Shown: positions 38,501 to 49,888 of the stretch, piece after piece
Layout: every line of letters begins with the position of its first letter
How positions within the stretch are numbered: the stretch's first letter is position 1
From: Nymphaea colorata
Taxonomy: Eukaryota; Streptophyta; Magnoliopsida; Nymphaeales; Nymphaeaceae
Assembly (NCBI RefSeq): GCF_008831285.2
Contig: NC_045150.1
Coordinates: forward strand, 126,001 to 190,000
Reading direction: 5' to 3'
DNA: 64,000 nt
Position numbers and translations under genes: made by a program
Notes under the pieces: generated by a model
Databases searched by the model: none
What the model saw: the letters and a program-made list of their open reading frames with translations, nothing else
What the model was told of the DNA's origin: nothing

Positions 38501-41500
38501 TTAATAAGCTTCTTTGATATTATAAGCATGTTTAAGCTGCTCCTTTACTCTCCTTCCATTGTTGTACCGTATATGAGTCTGAAGCTGCCTTCTAGCAATC
38601 AGCACATATTTTCGCATTAAATCTTGTAGGCTGTAGTACTGCATATGATTGGAATAGGATTGCTCTTTGTTTAGGAGGAGATGTGGTGGTGGGAAGTGTG
38701 GAGTGGAGGGCAGGGAGTATTATTGGACATGATTGCATGATGGTGGATATTGTTACCTTGTGTATTATTGAGTATACATGTCAACTGGGCTTAGTTTCCA
38801 ATTTGATGGTATGATCTACTCGGTGACTTTTCTGTTGCAATTTTCCAGCCTGGATTGAACTTCCCCCTTCTTGATCGGACGGTTTCTCTTTCTAAAATAA
38901 CACTTGCAAAATATCCTGAGGTTTGTTACAAGAAACTGAAACTCATTGCTGGAACTCTTTCCTATTTTTCTCAACAGAAACTATGAAATAGAAATTAAAT
39001 CAGTCTGTTCATAACTTTGAGTTGAAATTTTGAACTCTCCATTAGATTTTTCATTTCCCCATTCTGTTTTAATTGGTAGTGGTTTAATGACTGCAATGAT
39101 GATATACGACGGTGCTGTAATAATGCTCTTGATCGGCTTTACGAGTCATTCGGGTGGCAGGTACTTTCTGATTTATGCTTATTGCAATTCTTCGATGCTC
39201 CTTCTTTTCAGCATTGCATGATTCTGATGAACCAAGAGAACTCCATTCTGCTTTATTGCTTTTAGACAGGAATAGGAGGTGTTGATCATAGATATGGTCT
39301 TCTTACTAGGATAGCAGCATTCATATGTTTATGTCTTGCCATTTTTTGTTGGTTCTTTCTGTTGACGAGGATCACCCTTCTCTTCTGTTGATTCCTGTGA
39401 AAGACTATAGAAGTGACTTTGCCAGAAATAGAAGAGATGCGCCTGGCTCATTACATAACTATTGGCTCCGAGTGCAATGCATCACTGGGTCCTGTTATGA
39501 AAAAAATGTACGCAAAATGAATGAAATGTATCCATTGGGATAGCGGCTTATTGCTTTTCTGGTCAATATGTCAGAAATCTGATTGTTGAAATTGTTTGAC
39601 TTTAATGGATTAGGGCTGTTGAAGAATTAGGATGGGAATCCAGGGCAGCAATGACGATCTATGGTTGTTTCAGTTCCAAAGAGTATCTAAATGCTCAACG
39701 ACTTAGGTACATCTGCATCCCCACTATTGATTTTTGTATATTACCTTATTCTGCTAAATTGTTGATGTCAATCATCCTTCACAAATGTTGTGCTTGATCT
39801 TTTGATGATATGGTTTTTAGGAAAGTGTGCCATGGTCATGTCAGGTAATCATAAACCACGACAAATCTAAATCACAGGTATAATTGAAACTGCAAGTTGG
39901 TTGGTTTGGATCAGCTAAACACTTGAAGACTTAAATTTTGACAAGACCAGAAAGAGCTAGAATTGCAGAACCCCATGATTGGTCTGATCCATCTGCACTC
40001 TAATTTATTAAGATTACAAATGGATAAATACAACTTAGTTAATACATTGTGAATTGGTTTTGGTTCAAAGATACAAACTTCAAACACAGATGAATCTAAA
40101 CAAATGGAAAACCATAATGGCGTTGCTACCCAACAAACTGAACCTGTCGTCTTGGTGGGTAGGTTCAGTCTCCTGCACCAAATAGCCAAAGCCTGTACCT
40201 CCACATGAAATCACCTCAAATCAATTTTTTTCCCTCAAACATGCAAGTGTTTCTCTTAAAGCATAATGAGTGAAATGGACCAACAAATCAGGGCTTCATG
40301 TTTCAAAGAGAAAAGGAAAAAACTTCACATCCATTAAAATCTATCATGGGTGTAAAACAAGTTTCAGGTCGTTTTAGAATGTGATAAGGGCTCTTATCTT
40401 ACAATATACTAGTTTTGGGGTGTATAATAGCGTTCCTCTTGAGGATTACAGCACAATATCTTATTGTGTCATACAATACCTACAACATTGTGTACAAATG
40501 CATGTGGGATATGAACATGAGGTTTTTCCTGACCTGATCCAGAGCTTAACATACACATGTTTACTTAAAATCATTGTCACAAATATTGGCATTTAAAAGC
40601 ATCGTGGTACTATCACTAAAAGCAAATTAATTAAAAAAGGAATTTACTGCGATATTTTGAACATCTCTTCAAAAAGAAATTATTAGCAACTTATCGTAAT
40701 ATTTTCACAAGATATGTTCAGAAGATATATAATTTAATATGTTTCTTTTAACATTTCAATAATTTTTTTGAATTTTTATCAATGTTTTTGAAAGAAAACT
40801 AGCACATAACTCATAATTTCATACTTTCATATTTTTTATTTAGTAAAATCTTGGCATTCCTAAGATTTTCCCAGAAAATAAGCTTTCTGATAATACCTTT
40901 GAGTAACTCACCAGTAAGAACCTGAGAACAAATCTATGACCATGGTTGAAAGATGCCCGATCCATTCCTATTGTTTAGTAAGTCAATGGTTGCTGAGGTT
41001 CACTTCAGTTAGAACAAGGACCTGGTTGGGGTAGAGAACAACCTAGATTGATTTACTGGAAAATTTTTAATTGCTGAGAACTTTTATTTGTTTTTCTACC
41101 ATGGAAATTAACCAGATCTTGCTTTAAACCCATGTCACAAGATACAAAGATGAGACAATTTGGCCTAACTTAATTCAAAATTCTCTTGGAAGGAGGGTAA
41201 GAAGTTACTGACATTTCATTTTTTTCCCAAATTCATCCTACGTTTGCACTTAGTTGCCATAATTACACAGTTGAAAAGTCTATCTAGGTTATTTTGAAAA
41301 ATATTTTGTGCTACTCCACTTATCAGTATTCCTTTTCGTTTCCTTTTGCAGGAATATTTCTATGCATTTCTGAAGAAAAAGCATTTTTGTTTACAGATTT
41401 GGCCTCACGGATTATTTTCAAATGCCTGTGGGAAGTAGAGATGGATTTGTCAATATCTATAACATGTATGAATAAAGAAAAGAATCCTTAAATTTAAAAA

Positions 41501-43591
41501 TTCTTAAACTATAAGGAATATTTCAACAAACTTAATTTAAAAGCCCAAAATCATTAGAAAATTAATACGATAATAATCTCAAGATGCATCTTTAATTTGA
41601 AGATACATGACCGCTATATTTATACCACTACCATTTCAATAGCTCGTCTTTAGTTGATCACAGAAAGAAAATAAATTTATATTTATTGGTGTGTTTGCAG
41701 GCACAGACATATGTACTTCCATATGGAGATCCTCAAAAAAGCAGATGTTATTGTTGCACCTTCCACCAGGTAGATCAGGAATTATTTCGCTCTTGCAGCG
41801 ATTGCTTTTTCTGAGTCCTTTTTTCTGTCAATGTATATTTGTATGCTACATAACATGGATTACTTTCAAGGGCTAAACCAAATCTTGACAATCAATGTAG
41901 ATACAGTATGGGTTCACTGATTATTGACTTTGTTGGGTCAACAAAATGTTGGGATGACTAGGAACCTGAACAAATTTGCACATCAATGAATGTGATTTTG
42001 GCCTCTTTTTTGTTCAATGAAGGTTCCTCCAATAAATTTTACCATGTGTTTTAATCATTTGGATTCAACAAAATAATGTGATGGTTAATAAGATGCACCA
42101 TAAGCATTCATTTTTAATTTTAATGGTGAATATTGACCTGTAAAAAGATTGTTAAGCTTTTACTTATCAAATTTGTCAAGTTTTCCCAGTTTTTCTATAA
42201 GCGGTTACAAGATGTTCATTGTAATGGTTGCACCAATGAGTACGTGAAAGTAGCATATGCATCAAACAAGATGCAGAAAGCAGCAAAATGGTAAGCCATC
42301 AAATCCACCTTAGTGTTTTGGAACTTTATGTCCAAGGAAAGGGTTCTAATTGACTAAAGCATACTTGCAACGAAATTGTTTTCTTACATGAGAAGGAATA
42401 TGATACTTCCAAAGTTCCAAACTAAAAGTACTGGAAAATGTCCAATAAATACACTAATACATGAAAACATTCATAAGTACACATGAACATGCCTGTTATT
42501 AATTTTGCAGAACAATTTTCTTCAATTTCAAGGAATGATATCTCTGCTCACATTCTTCCAGTCCTGGATATAGCTCTAGGATTTTGTTGATTTCTTACGG
42601 AGTTTTCGTGTGCTTGATAGTGTGACTGCATACCCTATCCAGGAGAACGCAATGAAGTATGGAGAGCTTGACTATATAAATGGAGGTAAAGCTCAAACTG
42701 ACACTTTTTTCATCGTTAGTTATGTTATTTGAGTTGTTTCTTGTTTGATTTGCTCTTTTTTCCTTTCAAGCTGCACTTGTGAAGTACCAGATAGCGGGGA
42801 ATTTTCTGGGATTGCCAGCGATAACTGTTCCGGTATTCTTTTATTGTTTCTTGTGTGTGATATATTTTATTAGGTGTATTCTTTTTCTTGTTCCCTGTCT
42901 GCGATATTTTTTACTAGGCATGAGATTTCCCTACCATCATGCTTCCTTGCAGGTTGGATACGATAATTCAGGAATGCCGATAGGCCTTCAATTGATTGGA
43001 AGACCTTGGTCTGAAGCTACATTACTCCATTTAGCTTATGCTGTGCAGGTCTTCATCTGTCTTAGTTCTGTGATACTTGCAAAATTCTTTTACGAAATTG
43101 CTGAGCATACAAAATTATCTGTGCCGGTCCACATCTTTGATTACGGGGAAGGCGTTTGGCATAAGATGGAATTTCTGTTGCATCAATCAATTCAACTTTA
43201 AGTATTGTTTTCAACACTCTGTCACTCATATAGTGTGCTGTTGCTTTTGATTTGGCTTGAACAATTTATTATTGATGCTATTTAAAATGAAAACTAAAAG
43301 CAAAAGGATCGAGCCAGCAGATTGAACAACTCTCAACAAGCATGTGTCTCTTTCTAGCAGGTTTATCTAACAGATATACCCTTCAGTACAGTCTCCCAAA
43401 ATTTATCATACACTTAAGCCGTAAATCTTCCCTCTAGATCCTGTACCCATTACTAGTTAACAGGCTGAATTTTTGAATAACTGCTTTTCAAATGCTGAGT
43501 ATGGGGAAAGATTGGCACGAGGAACACCTGTAAGTACTTAAGGAGTTCTTCTCGGGTATTTTTTTTCTTTTATAATCGGTTGTGCACTCAT

Positions 43592-43637
<46 letters not shown>

Positions 43638-44292
43638 GGTATCCTCACTGGCGATGGACCTAAAAAGATTGCCAACCAGCTCTGTAGCCCATCCCATGTG
43701 CTCAGAAGTCAGAAATTAGATTCTTAGAACCCCATGGTGACCCCTTCTGCTGTTGAAGGAGCCTGATGTTTCAGCACAGTAATGACTAGTTTTTTCTTAC
43801 TTTTATGTCCTTCAAAACCGCAGCTGATGGAAAGCAAATGACAGAACCTGAATCATATTTCTGACATGGTAATGGCATCCATAAGGCTGTCTACTAGGAT
43901 TAGGTTAAGAATTTTCTATTGATTATGGTTTTGGCTGAAGTCGGTAATAAAAGACCCTCGGAGTACAGTCATGCATCAGTAACATTGATAACTGATACTT
44001 GATATTGGTTTCTTATGTCCTACAAATATATGTGTGTTCTGTTACTTAAATGTGTCAATGGTCTTCATAATTCTTTTACGTTTTTTCTGAAACAACTGAT
44101 TTTTCTACCATGCATGACCAGAAAGTTTTGAAATATTGTCATCCATGTTAGTCTAAAATGTGTTCTAATATTGTTTCTGTTGGAATTTGAAAACTTGTTC
44201 TGCAGAGTTTGTATATTAAAAGCTGTAGGAAGCCAATGATATTCTATGACCTGCTCCCTGAACGAGCAACAAGTGATGTCAGAGATGCTTAA
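29524..44292 (+). CDS. FAAH: Fatty acid amide hydrolase (amidase-signature family), 20 exons, 618 aa
   Basis: Hydrolyses N-acylethanolamines and related fatty amides to free fatty acid plus amine; plant FAAHs are membrane-associated serine hydrolases. Exons: 29524-29623, 30577-30686, 32676-32736, 32885-33072, 33518-33647, 34172-34249, 34326-34473, 34562-34674, 36929-37004, 37108-37179, 37270-37321, 38849-38920, 39080-39160, 39404-39507, 39614-39706, 41701-41769, 42621-42685, 42771-42832, 42953-43048, 44206-44292. All junction phases agree; the sum is 1857 nt with no internal stop. Residues 35-61 (exon 2) are hydrophobic, like the membrane-binding N-terminus. Catalytic Lys211 lies in VAVKDEID, cis-Ser287 in GGSSSGSAA and nucleophile Ser311 in GGGSVRIP with Arg313. 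Each is +6 from Arabidopsis Lys205/Ser281/Ser305/Arg307. The C-terminus has IGLQLIGRPWSEA and KPMIFYDLL. Intron 1 uses a GC donor (AAAG/GCAAGC). IGSEC and GWQ/GWE motifs resemble the second plant FAAH group. The least certain junction is the start of exon 17. Length fits the family (~607 in Arabidopsis). Confidence 0.93.
31250..31676. mobile_element. hAT-type MITE in FAAH intron 2
   Basis: The ends CAGTGTCACAGATATC and, from the right, CAATGTCACAACTATC match at 13 of 16 positions. They are flanked by a perfect 8-bp duplication, GTTTCAAG (31242-31249 and 31677-31684). The 427-bp interior is AT-rich, with repeated CGATATT/ATATCG near the left end and CCGAGAAAAATCTTGCC near the right. Diverged relatives lie at 40600-40944 (also in FAAH) and about 47840-48184. 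Confidence 0.8.
33129..33565 (+). repeat. 222-bp tandem duplication making a dead copy of the start of exon 5
   Basis: Unit A (33129-33350) and unit B (33351-33565) are diverged direct copies. Both hold TTATCACCTCGCATCTGG and an acceptor TTTCATTGTATAG. Unit B continues into the real exon 5 at 33518. Unit A carries the matching pseudo-exon at 33307-33350 (starting GTAGTGGAGTGA), which has a stop at its fourth codon and another right after its end. The acceptor upstream of the pseudo-exon still looks usable, so mis-splicing into it would give a truncated product. Confidence 0.8.
35046..35423 (+). other. Unassigned 125-codon open frame inside FAAH intron 8
   Basis: A frame with mixed amino-acid content lies within the 2.25-kb intron between exons 8 and 9. 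I recognise no domain, signal peptide or membrane segment. The intron context and lack of known similarity argue for chance or for remains of an insertion. Confidence 0.2.
37551..37880 (+). repeat. LTR-like sequence in FAAH intron 11
   Basis: This block is less AT-rich than the flanking intron. It has a TATATAAG box (about 37655) followed ~180 bp later by AATAAATAA (about 37838), the order seen in plant LTRs. It starts near TGTGAACCG. No flanking 5-bp duplication or partner LTR was found, so a solo LTR is only a suggestion. Confidence 0.3.
40600..40944. mobile_element. Diverged copy of the 31.25-kb hAT MITE family, in FAAH intron 15
   Basis: Near the left end, AAAAAAGGAATTTACTGCGA followed by TATTTTGAACATC parallels the 31.25-kb copy. 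Near the right end, CAGTAAGAACCTGAGAACAA parallels that copy's AAAAACCCAAGAACGATA. The candidate target duplications TTTAAAAG (40592-40599) and GTTGAAAG (40945-40952) agree at 6 of 8 positions, consistent with an older insertion. Confidence 0.6.
43591..43638. repeat. (GT)n(GA)n compound microsatellite in FAAH intron 19
   Basis: A GT run of about 26 bp is followed directly by a GA run of about 22 bp. Confidence 0.95.
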
Positions 44293-44540
44293 CAGCTTAC
44301 TCGGATATGGCCCTAGTCTTAATGCTGTTGGAAGAATAACATGCCAGCCTTTGTGCTTGACATGATTTACACAGGTCGAAGTTCAATGGATCATGGTAAT
44401 AAGGCAGTGTCTTCAATTTATCCCAGCCTGGTTTGCATTTGTAATGTTCTGTTATTCGTGCTTATGATGATTCTTATGTTTTGCTTCAATTCATGGAGCA
44501 ACAAACAGAAACAAGGTCAAACAATTTTCCATCAATAATA

Positions 44541-45080
44541 TAACTTTGAAGAAAGTTGTAGCAATAAACAAAAGTTCAGATTCATTCATTCCTATAATAG
44601 AAGCCAAGTTACCTCCAAAGAATCTTCAAGAAAGTTCTAGCCTCCCTTTCATAAGCTTTAGTTAAATATGGCTGTACTTGTCCTCCTGCTGCTATGATTG
44701 AAAGAATCAATCAACTTACCATCAAAGAAAGTTGTAAGAAAACAAAAATTTAGATCCACCCATTCCGAAGAGAAGGCAAAATACCTTGTAGAATCTTCAA
44801 GCAAGTTCTAGTGTCCCTTGTCATAAATTTTAGCTAAATATGGCTTGGACTTATTGCCTTCCGATTGCGAACCAATCAACTTACCAGTCACCATGACTAT
44901 AATTTTGAAGAAAGTTGTAAGAAAACAAGAATTCAGATTCGCCCATTTAGAAGGGAAGCCAAAGTACCTCATAGAATCTTCAAGAAGGTCCTAATCTCCC
45001 TCACTATGAGCTTTTGCTAAATATGGCTTGGACTTACTATCTTCCTTTCGCCACGACTCAAAGGATCAATCAACTCATGC
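44541..45080. repeat. Three-unit 180-bp tandem repeat downstream of FAAH
   Basis: Units start at 44541, 44721 and 44901. Each contains GAAGAAAGTTGTA (AAAGAAAGTTGTA in unit 2), then AGAATCTTCAAG(A/C)A, then AAATATGGCT(T)G, then ATCAATCAACTTACC-like sequence, in the same order. The period is 180 bp by the unit starts. By eye the units are roughly three-quarters identical. An AATAAA at 44563-44568 in unit 1 lies 271 bp past the FAAH stop and could serve as its polyadenylation signal. Confidence 0.8.
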
Positions 45081-45623
45081 TTCTTTGCTTCGTGCCTATG
45101 AGTAACTCCTCTACTTGGGAGACGAGAACTTTTGGACTATAACTCAGCCTATTAACGATGAGTTTATTGACCGTTCTAGAGACATTATCTCACAGCGTTT
45201 TGAATTTTGTTAGCCCTAAAATGAGATTTATTTTATTACAACTAAACAAGTCCTGTTTATGCTTCTCAACATCTTATTTTTCCTTTTTCAGGATAAAAAA
45301 GAAATACGACAACGCATAGATTATGCCTTGAAATTTTTGAGATGGTAGGATTGTTTCTTATTGTGTTCCAAGGCATGTCACCATCATAGTCAAGTGCACC
45401 TCCTCGGTTCATCATCTCCTTAGTCTGCCAATGCTTGGAACACCTCAAGAAGTTCAATACTTTTTCTAAATCACCTACATTATTTCATTCATTCAATAAG
45501 AAAAGTTAAAAGGTAACACTTTAAAGCATGTGAAGGACTCGAAAATAGTCCTATATTGAGAATTTTAGAAATTTTTTCAGAGTAATGCCAGTGTGCTATG
45601 TTACCAGTTATTGTAGTTCATAG

Positions 45624-45806
45624 TAGGGGTGGCGCCAGAAAATTTTTATGAGAGAGGGGTGAATTAAAGTTTCTAAATTTTGACAGAGATCGAAATATCA
45701 TTTTTCAAAATTTTTATATAAAACAAGTGAAATTTTCTAAAATTTACATGTAAACTTTTTTTTAGGGGGCTAGGACCCTGTGGACCCCCCCTTGGCTCCA
45801 CTCTTA
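45624..45806. mobile_element. 183-bp hAT-type MITE
   Basis: Ends TAGGGGTGGCGCCAG and, from the right, TAAGAGTGGAGCCAA match at 11 of 15 positions. The flanks are a perfect 8-bp duplication, GTTCATAG (45616-45623 and 45807-45814). Internal GCCAGAAAATTTTTATG and GGGGGCTAGGACCC resemble the ends of the 10.86-kb element. A further GTTCATAGTGTTTT copy follows directly. Confidence 0.85.
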
Positions 45807-45999
45807 GTTCATAGTGTTTTAGTTCATAGTGTTTTGAGATAAAAAAGAGAACATAACAACCAGCCACAAGGTGGGTTGAGATTTGCCAGACTGAACAGTT
45901 ACATCAATTTGAGTTAGGTTACCACAATTAGTAACGGAGACCGACTCAACAATCTGAGTTGGGATTCCACATGCATAGATGTGTATCTGATGGATCGTT

Positions 46000-46275
46000 T
46001 GGTAGCTTGGACACTATGTGAGTGTCCAACGTTGGAACATAAGTTCTACCATTCCCTGAATTTGCCCTAATCTTTGGATGGATTAATTGGACACTCAGAT
46101 ACTGTCTTTGTTACCAAATGACTCCTAAAGGGCCATTTGAGACGTTATTGTCCCAATGTACCTATCCCAAAAATTGGCTAGATTTATTGGACATTGTTCC
46201 ATAAACTCACCCCACTTGTTGAAGTAGATTCACGAGACACTAGTAATGTATTACCGGTGCCAAACAGCTCCTAAG
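46000..46275. mobile_element. Possible pair of adjacent Tourist-like MITEs
   Basis: GGATCGTTTGGTAGC near 45990 pairs with GTTACCAAATGACTCC near 46125. GGGCCATTTGAGACG near 46131 pairs with GGTGCCAAACAGCTCC near 46270. The right ends of both are followed by TAA. Ends built on TTTGG/CCAAA with TAA are typical of Tourist MITEs, but the boundaries are not firm. Confidence 0.4.
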
Positions 46276-46321
46276 GGATGTGAGTTGTAATACTCCAAGT
46301 ATATAAGAAAGGACTCACAAA

Positions 46322-46962
46322 TAGGGGTGAACAACGAGCCGAGTAACTCGAACTCAGCTCGTTAAAGCTCGGCTCGAATGCAAGTTCGAGCCAGCTTTTC
46401 TATTCAACGAGCCAAGTTCGAGTTGATTGTTCGGTTGTTCATTTTATTGAGCCAGGTCGAGTTCGTTTAAGGAAGCTTGCTTAACCCAACTCGGCTCGAT
46501 AGCTTGGATATTTATGTGTTTCGTCGTTCATTCATCTTCATTTTTTCGTCTTTTTTTTCTCTGAATGCTCGACCTCGAGGCTCTGCCGCTGCCCTTGGTA
46601 CACCCTCTCTCTATCTACCGTGTTCTTCTATTTCTGCTTCTCCTCCTCTTCTCCCACCCACAGACGGTCGTCACTTTTTCTTCCTCCTCCTCTTCTCCCA
46701 CCTAGACCCACCTAGAGACGGTTGCTACTTCTTCTTCCTCCTCCTCCTCTTCTCCCATCTTCTCCCACCCAAAGATGGTCGCCTGAGTCAAACATCTTCT
46801 TCCCATCCCAAACCCTAACCCTACTCCCAGCCATCACTGCAGGCCCTCCACCGTCCGATCCATCCCTCCGGCCACCATCGCCAACCTCGGCCCCGTCCTC
46901 CTTCGATTAGCACCGACATCCGGCGATTGGTGGAACGGTTGATGGCAACCAACAATGGTACT

Positions 46963-47014
<52 letters not shown>

Positions 47015-47766
47015 AATCAGTGAAAACATGGTTTCTGAAACCCTCTCTCCCTCAAGCGAGAGATGGGTCCTTTAGTGCTCTCTCTCTCTCTCTCTCTCAT
47101 ATTCTCTCAAACCTTCACTCGACCAAAGGTCTGCTCTCTCATACCCTCGCTTGAGGGTCTGTTCTTGCTCAATTGCTAGAGCAGGTGTTTTGAGGCTTTC
47201 AATCGTTCTTTTTATTCTTTTAAATTTTTGTAACTTATGATTGTTTTCTCCTTTGAAGAACTACCTTCTGCTACTGGCCTCTTCTTCCCCCTTCCACAGT
47301 AGCATCTGCTACTGCCGTTTTCTTCCCCCTTTCATTCTGCTACTGGCCTCTTCTTCCCCCTTCCACAGTAGCATCTGCTACTGCCGTTTTCTTCCCCCTT
47401 TCATTCTGCTACTGGTCTCTTCTTCCCCCTTCCACAGTAGCATCTGCTACTGTCATCTTCTTCCCCCTTTCACTTCCACAACAGAAGCATCTGGAACTAC
47501 TGTCATCTTCTTCCTCCTTCCACTTTCACAGCAGAAGCATCTGGAACTACTGCCGTTCTCCCTCTTCCACAGTAGAAGTATCTGGAACAAGCAAATAATC
47601 GAGTTAAACGAGTCGTTGAGTCAATCTCGAGCTCGAACACAATCAATCGAGTCAAGCTCGAGCTACCATTGTAAAGCTCGAGCCGAGCTCGAGCTGGCCA
47701 AAACAAGAGTTGAGCCGAGCTCGAGCTGGCTGAGCTCGGGCTCGACTCGGCTCCTGTTCAGCCCTA
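46322..47766. mobile_element. 1.45-kb hAT-type non-autonomous element
   Basis: The left end TAGGGGTGAACAACGAGCC and the right end, read inward, TAGGGCTGAACAGGAGCC are flanked by a perfect 8-bp duplication, CTCACAAA (46314-46321 and 47767-47774). Subterminal sequence is dense in GAGCTCGAGC and CTCGAACTC words on both sides, like transposase-binding repeats. The interior holds a CT microsatellite (46967-47013), a second CT-rich run near 47080-47098 and a 69-bp minisatellite (47268 on). The Ser/Pro-rich frames inside are low complexity and no transposase is present. The 46.47-46.92 kb part looks like captured GC-rich sequence but I cannot identify it. Confidence 0.88.
47268..47500. repeat. 69-bp minisatellite inside the 46.3-kb hAT element
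   Basis: CTGCTACTGG recurs at 47268, 47337 and 47406, each followed by CTTCTTCCCCCTTCCACAGT and GCATCTGCTACTG(C/T)C. A degenerate fourth unit follows. Because 69 is a multiple of three, a repeated serine/leucine-rich frame stays open, which explains the long frame here without implying a protein. Confidence 0.85.
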
Positions 47767-47839
47767 CTCACAAATGCCACATCTTTTCCAAAAATGACCT
47801 GATATTTACGTTAAGAATAGGATAAGCAACTAGGACATT

Positions 47840-48184
47840 ACATTTTTTAATGCCAAAATGAATTTAATGCATTCTTTTTTGCATTTTTATCGCACCTTTT
47901 TCACATTTTTTTGTGTTATTTTTTGCTTTAAAGTTTGAAAGTTAAGTTAAATTATTTATTTTTATTTATATCATTACTAAAGAATTGTTTGTATCATTTA
48001 TTTAGTTAAATTTTATATTTTTTATTTGTTTCTCATTTATTTTATCTTTACCCATCTTTTAGGAACTTTGTTTTGTAAAAAATTGTGAAGATTTTCCAGA
48101 AGTTTTTGGGATAAAACAACTTTGCTAAAAAAGTATCCGAGAAAAACCTCACAATCTAAAACTCATATGATATTTGTGACCTTG
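47840..48184. mobile_element. Third, truncated copy of the 31.25-kb MITE family
   Basis: The right end, read inward, is CAAGGTCACAAATATC, matching the family terminus. Interior phrases TTTGTTTCTCATTTATTT and TATCCGAGAAAAACC parallel the 31.25-kb copy. The left terminus and target duplication are not clear. Confidence 0.55.
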
Positions 48185-48189
48185 CTTAA

Positions 48190-49880
48190 GGTTAATCATT
48201 TATTTATGACTTTCAAGAATATTGAAATTTCTATATATCTTCTATACTTTAATGACGGTTGTCTTATTCCTTATGCTTTTAAGGTATGAACCCAAATGAA
48301 CCACAAAAAAATTGAGAGATGTCAAACCTAATGCTTTGGTCAGTTTGGATGAGCTATTAAATTTTGTTTAGTCATATCACCATCAAACTTTGAGCTTGAA
48401 TTTCTCAAATAAATTTGACTAATTCCTTGCACACATGCAAATCTATGTAATAGATAAAAAACTGCAATATTTGGAGAATCAAAATATAATATTTTACATT
48501 TCTATGAATCTAATGGATATGAGAGCAATGCATGCACAAATTGATGCATGGTAGGGGGGATCCATATCGAGGCACCAAAAGCAGACCTTATATCCTAAGC
48601 AGACCTTATATCATAAGAAGGTGAGGAGCTAGGTGCGGGCCTCAGCCTTCAGTCGGATGGTGGCTTTCCCCCATTCACCCGGACAAGGACGTCTACCTTC
48701 TTCATAATTGTTACCTCTCTATAGGCAAATTGATTTAACTATGTGTAGAAATTTTCAAAGCAACAAATGCCTTGTATGCAAGGAATTCCTTCTTCTTTTG
48801 AGGAATAAAATCCATGGATATTGTAGTTTCTTGAGGAAAAAGGTTGTTTGGCTTCTATCATTAGACATTTTCTTTAAACCATTGTGGATCCAGGTTCAAT
48901 CTTACCTTTCATACTTCACCTTACGAATCTATAGTAAGACCTGTCTGCTCAGCTCCAACACCATGAGCGTTCATTGGTTAGGGCTCCAAGCTGAATGTTC
49001 TGGTGTTTGAAGCTGCTAAAGTCAGTGTGAACGAGCAGCTACTCTCTTGGGCCGTTAAAGGTGGAGTGTGCTCTGTCGAGTTGAAGGTGGGCCGCAGCCC
49101 ACCCGTGCCCAGATTCAAACCAAGAATACAAATATACATATTTACAAATGAGTACATCTTTTTGAATAAAAATTTAAATACTTGTGCCTCACCGAATTTT
49201 CTTGCTTTTTCATTCCTTAGGCTGGAAATCTAGGAACTTCGGGTGAGTAGAAAGAATATTTCATCTTACTCTTACCCTTTTGTTGAGAGCCAAACTATCA
49301 CTTAAGACTAGCCATTTGGTAACAAGAAAGCTGCATTCTTTAGATGCAGTGTTCAACTTCTAGTCCTTTAACTAATTTAGATTTTATTTAATGTCCACTT
49401 CATTGGAAAAATCCAACTTTTATATTTACAATTTACCAAGACTCAAATATAAAATAGTAATGCGTCAACAGAAATATAAGGGAAATACACGATCTAACCA
49501 TTAGGGTTCTCATCCCTAAAGCATTTGAAGTTAAAGGAAATTTTCTAAAGGAAGCTTAATATTTGATCAATTACAGGGAAAATAATTCCCATTAGAAAGT
49601 GAGCGACTTTGCAAACTTGCTATGGGACTGTCCGTCGGGTAAATATGAACAGCACCTTAATCGGATCTAAAATGGGTCTTAAAACTTAATCCAGACCCAA
49701 TTGCATGCAGAGGTAGGTATATCAGATTACCAGCTTAGACGAAAAATATTGTATCTACCTTTTCTTTCCCATTCCAACCAAGATATATCTCATCCAATTC
49801 TACCAAAGGCCGAACTCGTCCAGTAGATGAAAATCAATCCCAATAGAATTTAAATGAGTTAACAATGTTAAAAGTTTCAC
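48190..49880. other. Non-coding DNA, no gene recognised
   Basis: AT-rich sequence with a 17-bp tandem phrase (AGCAGACCTTATATC) near 48580-48612. The frames at 48708-49010 and 49003-49233 have no recognised domain. Confidence 0.45.
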
Positions 49881-49888
49881 ACAACTAA

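Noticed and set aside
42779-43201. 140-codon frame as a stand-alone protein
   Set aside because: It is FAAH exons 18 and 19 joined by reading through introns; the splice sites and phases fit the FAAH model.
47241-47825. 194-codon Ser/Leu-rich repeat protein
   Set aside because: The frame is held open by a 69-bp minisatellite inside a transposon and does not look like a selected protein.
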